From Tanypteryx hageni (taxonomy: Eukaryota; Arthropoda; Insecta; Odonata; Petaluridae): a stretch of DNA of 64,000 nucleotides. The notes below the pieces were generated by a model. The model had not been told where the DNA came from and ran no database searches. It worked only from the letters and a program-made list of their open reading frames with translations. The stretch lies in contig CM054116.1 in the NCBI GenBank assembly GCA_028673005.1, positions 130,673,547 to 130,737,546 of the forward strand, written 5' to 3'. Positions 55,270 through 64,000 of this stretch are shown here, in pieces (the first letter of the stretch is position 1; the number at the start of each line of letters is the position of its first letter). A program made the position numbers and the translations under genes.

Positions 55270-58200
55270 AGACACTTAGCGGGATGTCTTCAATCGACCA
55301 CCAAAATTCCTTTCTTCCAAACCTCGTTTAACAGGGATCGAGAAAGTCTCCTCAGGACATATCCATGACCTTATATCTATAGAGTGGCTCGTAGAATACC
55401 CCAGCATTAGTTTGGCAAATATAATCCCAAAAACCTCAAAAGTTTTAAGATACGTGTGTTCGCAAAACTACCCTAGGACCTTGCGGTTAACCGTTTGTTC
55501 CGAGTAGAAGCTTTAGCATTTCAAAAACACGGATAATTGAGTGTAAGAAATACCACTCTTTCAATCCCACTGCCCAGGAAAACGAAATAGGGATTATAGA
55601 AATTTTGATATTTAAATTTATTTGGCTGTTAAAAATTCTTAAAATTTAAACATACAGATAAATGTTTGGGTACTACGGGGCGAGCTAGGGAGCTGAAATG
55701 TTTAAGAAATTTAGAGCTTAGTACAAATTCACAAGTCAATATTTGAATATCTTCATGAAGTTCTTATGGTTGCCGTTAAAACCTTTTTAATATTTGAACA
55801 ATTACATGAAAATTATTTCAGTTCTAGGTGTGCTATAACTTTAAAATATGGCAGAAATGTGTGGCATTAGTATCCCACATTAGAAAAAGTATAATATTGT
55901 TAAAATTGCTAATTTTAGGGATTGTTTTACTTTAATATTGTTCCATAAGTAAATGACGGCAATCGGTGCAGACGTGAAATCTTTTGAATTAAAAAAATTT
56001 TTTAATAATGACATAACTACATAACTGCTCCCAGTCACTGTTGAAACAGGTTTTACCCCTGACGATGCCCACCTTGTGAGCGAAATACATTGGGTGTTGT
56101 AACCCTCTAATTGTTTGGCTAAAGGAGTATTTCACCTTTCTTGAACAGTTTGTCATAGAGAATTGCTGTAAACGCCATTTTGTTTCTGCCAACTAGGAGA
56201 CCCCAGGAAAACTATTTTCGTTTATGGAAGTGTCTCGGATTCGACTCCGGGAGACGATTATATTTTCCAAATGTTTACACAGGAGTTTCGATTTCTCAAG
56301 GTGCAAGGTTTATTTCTTTCATTCATTAAAACACGTAAATATGGAACGAATTTCTCTTTTTTTGCTTTATTCGACGGCTAAAACTATAGAATATTTTATT
56401 CTTGGTATGTTTTGGTGTTACACGGAATAATTTGTAAGAAACGCATTTATTTTTTAAATTTTATGGCACTTTTGTATTCATTCCGGGTGTTGCCAAGGCG
56501 ACCAACATTGTTGCTTCATATTGAATTAGCTTCTATTAAACCTTCAAATAGAAAAAATAATTGCGTTATCTGCTTCGCGATGTTTATGAAGCATCAAAAT
56601 TATAGTTGTAGCAATGTCAAAGTTCATTGATTGCACCGTTAATAATTAAAAATTTTATTTATTCAGTAAATTGCGTGCGGGCTGTGGGCATTTTTAACGA
56701 TTGGCCAAAACAAAAAATCTTCTTTCTTTAAATACTGGAATTTGAACTTTTTCATATGGGAGAGAATATTGTAATTGCACATATAAATTATAAAAACAAA
56801 CGACATTCAAAATATCAGTTCTTTAATTTTATAAGGAGGAATTGGCTATTATTACCTATAAACATGCAGATCTCTGACTGACTTCGCAAAATTTTTGCGG
56901 GTACCACTAATATATTATAATAGCTTTGATTAAGTGCATCTAACGAGAATCTGTGGTTTATATTATTATGCCATTGATTTAAAACTACGACATAACCTAT
57001 GACGACAAAAGAACGAAATTTGAGCGAAACGTGAAAAAAATTACTGTTGTTTCGTAAAATTACCCGATAAATTTTTAACTCATTTCAATAATTAAACGAG
57101 AGAATTTAAATATGGTTTTGGCGAAACTGTGGAAACAGTATTGCCATACGGTCCTCGTATTAACGACGAAATACTATAATGATATTATATGTAGTTCGCG
57201 ATTTTTAAAATCAGGATAGGCACTTAAAGGCACGAATTATGACAAAATAATCAATAATTGGATGTGAGCCGAATGCCAGAGAAGTTGGAAATGACGGATA
57301 GGTGTCTTAATTTCGCGGAGAATTAGAAATATTCTGCGAGAACTCTCGTAGTTTATTATCTTATGCATATGAGCTCTACGTGGCTCAGATGCTCTTGCCT
57401 TAGAGATCGCGATTGTTTATTTACGAATTCAGATCTTGGTGTATAGTGATTTTTGTAATCGCTTGCAGCATGCGAGCACCAACAACTCGTAATTTTTAAT
57501 AATGAGGGTTTACTGAAAGTGTTGTCCACGCTGCTACCCAGGAGCCAATAGTTTTATAAATAATTTCATTTTAAAAATATGAGTACGAAAGATTGCTAGC
57601 TAATTTTTTTCGACCGGTTCAAATAAATTGAATCAATTTAAAGTTATTAAATGTTAGCTAAATCGTTTTCGTAATGTTTTGTGTGATAGCGCGTTTTTGC
57701 AAACAATAGAAATCGTAGGTTTCATTTGAATGGAACACTAATTGCTCAGAGGTGAAAGTGCAACTATCCCATTGGTTTCGTACAAGGACAAGTGCAATGA
57801 TTTTCAGAACGTAAATTAAAATAAATACAACATTAAATTCATAATGGTGGCGGTAAGATGTGTGAAACTTCATAAAGATTATATATAACTTTTGGATGCT
57901 AGTTTTTCAATTACGTAGGCGAGAAAGGCATTTGATTTCATGATCGAGTTTTACGGTTGTTTCCCGAATAGAAAGCCGCAATTAACTTCAGGATGATGTA
58001 TGGCATAAAGCGCCATGCAATTCAGAACTTCCTTTAATTGCGTAATTATACGAAAGTATGCCATCATCGTATCAAAATCAATGTCTCTTGAAGGCCGTAT
58101 CCTTTTTGACGAAGGTTACACGCTTTTGCAAGCCAACGAGTTTTTTGCTTAGATTACTAGAATAAATTGGTATTTTGACGCATATTTAATCGGAAATAGC

Positions 58201-58560
58201 ATGTGGATTTGGACAATCCAACCGAGCTTTCTTTATTCATTGTTTGAACATAACTGATGATCGGGCTTCATTGATGATCAGTCTTATGGGTAATTACACA
58301 TTTAGCTTTTGGTGCTGCTTGATTAACTTCCATTGTTATTTAATATGCCATTATGCCCGTACCATCTATTCGATATGTCGCTCACACACTCTGCATTATC
58401 GACAACTCTGCCTCAAAACACGAATCAACCACATTCTCCTTATTTACGCAACTAGATATAGTATAATTTCCGTTTATATTTCACATCTGATCATTCAGTT
58501 TTGCGCAGAATTTACGCGCAATTCACGAACAAGTACTCTCATCATGCGGTTAACTGTTTA
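55270..58560. other. AT-rich non-coding stretch
   Basis: About 3.3 kb without a recognisable gene. The hammerhead-like motif at 56049-56104 is the one structured item. A string GGATTCGACTCCGGG near 56231 looks like an isolated B box. Confidence 0.45.
56049..56104 (+). ncRNA. Hammerhead-ribozyme-like motif, copy B
   Basis: In order: helix I 5' side GGTT and ACCC (56049-56058), CUGACGA (56059-56065), helix II GCCCAC/CUU/GUGAGC with one mismatch (56067-56081), GAAA (56082-56085), a minimal helix III with AUU as the possible cleavage triplet (56085-56091), then helix I 3' side GGGU and AACC (56092-56104). Both invariant boxes are present. Helix I pairs ACCC/GGGU here and ACCA/UGGU in the minus-strand copy at 21789-21845, which is compensatory change. 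One unpaired U follows CUGACGA and the helix III loop is only two bases, so this copy may be inactive. Confidence 0.45.
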
Positions 58561-59900
58561 GATCATTTCACCTTTCCATCCACAACTCTCACTTTCTTCA
58601 CCTCTCTTCTAAACTTTCCTCCTCCTCAACCCCTCTCCTACTACGCCAATCTCCGTCTCCTTCTTCCATCATCTCTTTCTATCTCTCTCCCCTATAGGTC
58701 AAAATATAGATTAAATTTCCAGCAAGCAAATCGATAACCTTACCTCTCTCTCTCTTTCAATCTTTTCCGTCCCTCGCATCTTCGAGCGAGTGGACACGAA
58801 CGAGGGACGAGAGACCGGACACTGCGTGGTGTTACCGACAGCATCCACTCCTTTCTGATGGATTCGAATCCTCGTAGAGGGCGTTAGAGATCTCTCACCC
58901 CCATAAGCGCCAACAACAAAAGCCACGGACACAAGGAAAGGGGACATCGCCTCCGAGGCGTGCGTTCACGCTCACGTTCCAATCTCTCTCCTGCTCTTTC
59001 CACTTTCCCGACAATTCTTTCTCCTCCTTCCTCACTCCTCCCTTCAATCTCTTATTTTCCTGCCCCCTCTACTTCCTCCATGTCCTACCTCCCGTATCTC
59101 TGCTCTCCTAAATCCTTACTCCATCCCTCTCTTCCGCCCCATGCCTTCCACAGATCAGCAACTTTCTTTACCCGTCTCCGCCGCCTACCCTCTATCTCCC
59201 TTTCTATCGTCCCGTATTCAATCCTCCTTTCATGCTCTCATTTCTTTCAGTTTTTCATTCCCCTCGTCTTCCTATCCTTTCTTCCTTCGTATACTCTCTC
59301 CCCCTTCTATTCTCCCTCTCCTCCCCTTTATCTCTCACACTCTTATCCACTTTTCTCTTCTCACCTCTCCTGTCCCTTTTCTCCTCGGAGGTTTCTTTCT
59401 TCCGAATCCTTTCTCCTATTCTCCATCCTCCTCCACCTTCCGCTCTCTCTCTCGCCCTCCCCTTATCTCTCTTCCTCCCCTAACGTACTTCCCGAGCGCA
59501 CTCGTGTCCAGAATGAGCGATGGAGGGCTCGCGGACGGCCAATGTCCGGGCCTCCCGTCAGCCGCACCCATCCGCGCCCTCCCCCCTAATGGGCGGCGAG
59601 TGACGGGTGCGGTCCGTGCGTGCCTCGTCTGCGGATTCACCTTGGCAGGGGAGGCTCGTGGGGGCCACCTGCGAGAGGCGGACAGAGGGCAGGAAGGGTA
59701 AAGAGGGGGAATGAGGGAGAGGAGTGTTTGCGGGAGGGGAGGCAGAGAGGCGGTGGCCAAGCGATGGACGGGAAGGTCACCCCCTTTGTAAGAGGATAGG
59801 GCGATTACGGCGCGACAGGTTGGCTTGTGAACGCGCCGTTAATAACGCTATCGTTTCCACATGCAATGATGGGGTTGCGGGACGCGGAGCTTGTGATTTG
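58561..59900. other. CT-rich GC island, switching to G-rich
   Basis: From 58570 to 59490 the plus strand is overwhelmingly pyrimidine. From 59500 to 59880 it becomes G+C- and CpG-rich, with purine runs after 59690. Plus-strand frames of 209 and 186 codons and a 114-codon minus frame overlap the same bases and encode serine/proline/leucine strings, so I reject them as genes. A CpG-rich core of this size (59500-59660) is a reasonable place to look for a promoter. Confidence 0.5.
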
Positions 59901-60002
59901 TATTGAAAATCAGCTTTGAAGCGATAGTGTTTGCACGAGAGATTAAACTAATCGATAGGTCATATAAGATACTTTACTGTGAAATCAATCACATGTGTTT
60001 TC

Positions 60003-60004
<2 letters not shown>

Positions 60005-60062
<58 letters not shown>
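60005..60062. repeat. (TA)29 microsatellite
   Basis: An uninterrupted TA run of 58 bases. Length is likely variable between individuals and assemblies. Confidence 0.95.
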
Positions 60063-60065
<3 letters not shown>

Positions 60066-61505
60066 GCTTAAAAAATTTAAAATATTGTATTAATTTAATG
60101 GACAACTTTTTGCCTCCTCTTTCTACCTTTTCAGTGAATCTATCAATTGGTAGCATTTAGTGTGACTCTCGGAGATTTATTATGTAAAGCATACCCAACA
60201 AACGTCGTAACGTTGACAATGTTAGCTTGTATTGCATGTTTTATATGTTTGAATATACTTTAGTCAAACATATCACGACAGGTCTAATATAATTTAGTAA
60301 AACGCGACTCTGCCGATTTTAACATAATCCACATTAACTGTTGCCAGGATACTTCGATCAAATTATATTAAATTATAAACCAGAGTAAATTTATTAAGGA
60401 CTAAGGTAAGCCATGTGACAGAAATCTTCTTTAAACAGAAATAAGGGCAGGATATAGGTATATGGATATTCTATACAATAATGCACGTATTTAATAACAG
60501 TTTCATTCAAAACAATATTTTCATACTAGGTGTACATAACAAAATTTTCTATTGCTAAATTGCATTACATCTTTTATAAGAGCAGATTCTATTCTTAGGT
60601 ATTTTTTACGCCGAAGAATAAACAGAAATTTATTCAAGCTGTCAGAAAATGCGAAAGAAAATGAACGAGTGCATGAAAAGGCACCATTTTTTAATTTGAG
60701 ATGAAATTGTGGAAAGTGAAAGAAAGATCTTCGTGGTAACTCTGTCCTCTCACTGTAAGCGCAAACTTATTTTAATAAAAAATGAGTGCCTTTACGGTGG
60801 AATTTTGTGCATTAATTGCGTTTTAATATTAACAACAAAATTAATATATGGTAGTGGTGGAAGAGATGAACTCATACGTTAAACGCAAGAGCAAAAATAT
60901 TCATTCTATCAATTAATTTTATAGATTTGAGTGCATTAGCAAAATGAGAGGGTCTATATTTACACACGTAGGTATATTGTAATTTTGAAACTTCATCGTT
61001 ATGACATTCATGCAGCGTTTCATTTAAATTTTGAATTAAAAAATTAAAGAATAGTAGATTAATTTCGCCAAATATTTGGTGGAGATGGAAAGAGTGGAAA
61101 ACCGAGAGAAAAAACTTGTGATTTAATTTTCCACGGCTGCAGTAAAATTTTTAAAACAAAATTGTTAAATAAACATTTTCCCTTCACGTTTTGACTGTCG
61201 ACCGCGCTACGAGAATTTAAACGGAATAGTAAGATAAAATACATGCTAGGTCATGAGTAGCATAAATTAAAGTTAAGCAGTATACATGTTTCTTACAATT
61301 TCCATTTAATGAAATAATAGATATTGCCAATGCACGTGCTCATAGATATGGTTGTATTTGCTTATCGAACTATAAATGTATATAAATCCAGTCTGTTTTT
61401 GAGTTGTAACGTGACAGATGAAGCAGTTATAGAAATATAGAATAATCGGGATTGTTTCGCAAAATGGTAATATAGCCCTTAACATGATGCCTAAAGCGTG
61501 TTGAT
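60063..61505. other. AT-rich non-coding stretch
   Basis: One clean small inverted repeat, ATATGTTTGA (60243-60252) with TCAAACATAT (60264-60273). Otherwise I see nothing. Confidence 0.45.
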
Positions 61506-62000
61506 TTGCATATTTTGTCATGTATTCTTAGTCCTTCCTACCCCAATCGTCCCGATTTGGTTCTCCGGCACCAAATTGCTCTGGAACGCTCTTTGTGTGC
61601 AATTTTGAGATCAGTCCGTGTCCCCGTCGCGTCACTCCTGACGTTCGACTCGACGACCGTGCTGCCCTCTTGCGGCGTGATCACCCTTCCCATAATCCTA
61701 TCGACTTACATTGAGGTTCTCACGAGTAGGAAGGAGGAGATCGGCGGTGGTTGCCATGACGAGTGGCTTTTGGTTTCGAGATGAGAGTAACACGGATGGC
61801 GGATGAAGGGTTGGCAGATGGAGGGTGTGCAGCTGGGGGGAGGAGGAGGAGGGGGAGATGGGTGTTGGAAGATGGGTGTGTCCGGGTTGGGTGAACTAGA
61901 AACGACGGTTTAGGTGGAGAGAGAGAGGAAGAGGATATGAAAGGGGAGGTAGCGTGCCCTCTGACATGCTGGCGATCTCGACTTGCCCTCAGAAAAGGTG
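61506..62000. other. GC-richer segment with G-rich tract
   Basis: A 92-codon plus frame (61506-61784) is not recognised. On the minus strand an ATG at 61757-61755 opens 16 codons that end at a splice-donor-like GTAAGT (61709-61704). The stretch 61800-61960 is G-rich on the plus strand, with GGGGGGAGGAGGAGGAGGGG a quadruplex candidate near 61837. Confidence 0.35.
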
Positions 62001-62860
62001 TCCGAAGTTTCTATCACTATGAAGGGATTAAGTGCATAGAAGCAAGGGTAAAAATTGATTTACGCTCGAGATCTGAATGAAAACCTCGTAATAGTGTCGC
62101 ATTGTTTTATAAATATCTTTACAAAAATGCTAGATTGAAATGTGTTTGCGTGCGTTTCTTGTTTTTGACCGGGTAGAGGTGTTAGATATTGTTTTTATTA
62201 GATATATGTAGAAGGAAAAAAATAAATGAGGAAGAAAAATGTTGGGTTTGGGAGAGAAGAATACAAAATGAAGTCTATATACAGTCGAAAATGAACCAAA
62301 ATTATGAGTTAGTCGAGCTTGAGAAGAATGGTGAAATGTTGTATAATGCTGAAAATAGGATTTGTAGATATAAGAAAAACAGAATAAATGGTCTAAGGAG
62401 TGTTTAGGCTGTGGAAAAAGACGGATAAGATTCTATAAAACCTTCTATAGACATCGAATTTTGGAAAACATATCTAATTAGAGATATGATATATTGCCAT
62501 GATGTGATTCAGTGGCTGCGTATGGAGTTTATTTATTACCTATTCATCCAACATCAATTTATTTCAATTAATATATTGAATTTTTATTAAATATGATTTA
62601 AAGTAACTCATGAATTGAAACTGTAAATAATAATTTCGCTAATAATATAGCTCACATAAATGAAATAATTGATATTTTTCGAATAAACTAATTGCATATT
62701 GTGGTGAATCCATTTCTGAGATATTTCAGTATATCGATTTTTTAATTTTATTTTTAAACCACGAATATTCTTCAAATTTTATGACATTGTGTGATCTAAC
62801 ATAAGTTAATATCAAATAGCAGTTTGGGAGAGGATAAAATCATGATCCAAAATTATACCT
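62001..62860. other. AT-rich non-coding stretch
   Basis: A 72-codon charged plus frame (62189-62407) has no known family. Nothing else is visible. Confidence 0.45.
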
Positions 62861-63530
62861 CGAATGGAAATCATTGTATCAATTCGTGTGAATTCGAGGA
62901 AGCGGGAGGGGTACAGGCATTCGTATATTGAGTGTGGAGTGATACTATGCGATCCACGCGAGAATAGGGAGAGAGAAAGAGGGGAGAGAAAGGGGAGAGA
63001 GATGGGGGAGAGAGTGGTGGGAGGTATAGGGAAGGAGAGAGATGAATAGGAAGCAACTAAAAGATCGCAGAGCGACTGAGGGCGTCCCCTGTCACAAGAT
63101 CACACGGGGAGAAATCCTTTGGCCACTCCAATCTTCTCCGAATAGGCGGGTCAGTTAAACGGGCTTCATTATTAGGGTTAAAGGGCAATACGTGCCAGAG
63201 GACGGGGGCGGTGTGGGCAGGACGCAGAGGGGGCGGAAGCATTGACACCGCCCCGGACTCGAAGGAGGGTGGGCGCAGTGGATCGTCGCGCCACTCTCTC
63301 ATCGCGATCCCTCCCCTTAATCGAATTCAGCGATCGTTCCGCTCCTAAGCCCCGTTCCCGGCCGATGGGTTGTTTACAGAAAGGGGGAGGGGCAGGGAGG
63401 GCTCGGGACCAGGGTCTACGGGACTCGCTTGCAGATATCCGGGGAGGGTGGCCGAAACCTGAGGTCTACTCGTTCCGTCACTTTCCTCTTCCATTCTCTT
63501 CCGCTTCGCTTTAATCAAACCTCTTCAAAA
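62861..63530. other. GA-rich then CpG-rich island
   Basis: Purine-rich at 62960-63045, then G+C- and CpG-rich from 63060 to 63450. Frames on both strands (63057-63302 minus, 63242-63514 plus) overlap and are unrecognised. Confidence 0.5.
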
Positions 63531-63863
63531 GGAGCGGTAAAGAACAAATATTGATATATTGATTCGCTCGCATTATATGTCACCCGAACATGTTTTCTTA
63601 AAATCTCACAATTATAAAACTTAATACTGTACTTACTTATTTTTATCTATTCATATAGTGAGATTATAACTGGCACTGTACGACCTTTTACGTTCAACAA
63701 ATCAAAAATAAAATAGATGACATATTATTCCGCTTCAGACAGGATTCTAAATTGCGCCGAGACAAAAATCCGGCTACAGCGGCAGTCACCCGGGACCGCA
63801 CGCCTTAAAGTACCACGTAGATAAATTCGGGCTTTTACATAAAATAAGTGACTTAAAAAATAA

Positions 63864-63868
<5 letters not shown>
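63531..63868. other. AT-rich non-coding stretch
   Basis: I see nothing supportable before the terminal microsatellite. Confidence 0.45.

Positions 63869-63917
<49 letters not shown>
63869..63917. repeat. (TA)n microsatellite
   Basis: A TA run of 49 bases preceded by TAAATAAA units. Confidence 0.95.
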
Positions 63918-63920
<3 letters not shown>

Positions 63921-64000
63921 ATGAAGAGATGTTAAAACACTGCATGGATCTTCATATCAATTTACAGGACGGCGCGATTCTTGCGATATAGATGGTAAAG

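Noticed and set aside
58960..59701. Overlapping plus-strand open frames of 209 and 186 codons
   Set aside because: Both are serine/proline/leucine strings dictated by a pyrimidine-rich tract and overlap in two frames. No domain, no codon structure.

Overview
This window looks like accessory, non-genic DNA from an arthropod, most likely an insect. The evidence is the mix of relics: Mos1-like mariners, a mariner-type element with the DUF4817-type N-terminus, a ZMYM1-like hAT, a pogo/Tigger element, a piggyBac-type MITE, tRNA-derived SINEs and a Ty3/Gypsy LTR retrotransposon, set in AT-rich, intron-like DNA. I could not recognise any host protein-coding gene. Most open frames either lie in low-complexity CT- or GA-rich islands or are antisense shadows, and many of them start only at GTG or TTG. 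Species cannot be named from the sequence.

Layout. Positions 1-25,200 are AT-rich non-coding DNA broken by many short GC-rich, strongly strand-asymmetric islands (CT-rich or GA-rich). Among them lie three tRNA-derived SINE copies plus one weaker fragment, a 583-bp TTAA-flanked piggyBac-like MITE (11268-11850), and two copies of a repeat whose motif order resembles a hammerhead ribozyme (the better one at 21789-21845, minus strand). At 25222-26254 two decayed mariner 3' halves lie head to head. A five-copy ~150-bp tandem repeat is at 29484-30240, and an 87-bp hairpin insertion flanked by 14-bp direct repeats is at 32410-32524.

The transposon-dense half starts at 33.6 kb. It holds a Mos1-like mariner relic (33660-34391), then a complete but decayed 4.1-kb hAT element (34846-38958) with 8-bp target duplications. 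Next is a 3.27-kb pogo/Tigger element (39073-42340) flanked by TA. A 1,084-bp non-autonomous hAT-like element has inserted into it 7 bp upstream of the transposase start codon. A further decayed TIR element spans about 45871-47107. At 48925-50219 is a deleted mariner-type element that carries a short retroposed insert with a 12-bp target duplication.

The most complete unit is a Ty3/Gypsy retrotransposon at 50220-55269. It has two LTRs, a tRNA primer-binding site, gag with a CCHC knuckle, and pol in the order protease, RT, RNase H, integrase; there is no env. Gag and pol overlap in the -1 frame at a canonical T TTA AAC slippery heptamer directly before the gag stop, with a potential stem about 7 nt downstream. 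The element is inactivated by one in-frame stop in gag, two indels in pol and a 135-bp deletion in its 5' LTR.

From 55.3 kb to the end there is AT-rich DNA, a second hammerhead-like motif (56049-56104, plus strand), several CT- and GA-rich islands and two long (TA)n microsatellites. The elements do not form a pathway. They are a nested insertion record, and their decay suggests that none could move on its own today.
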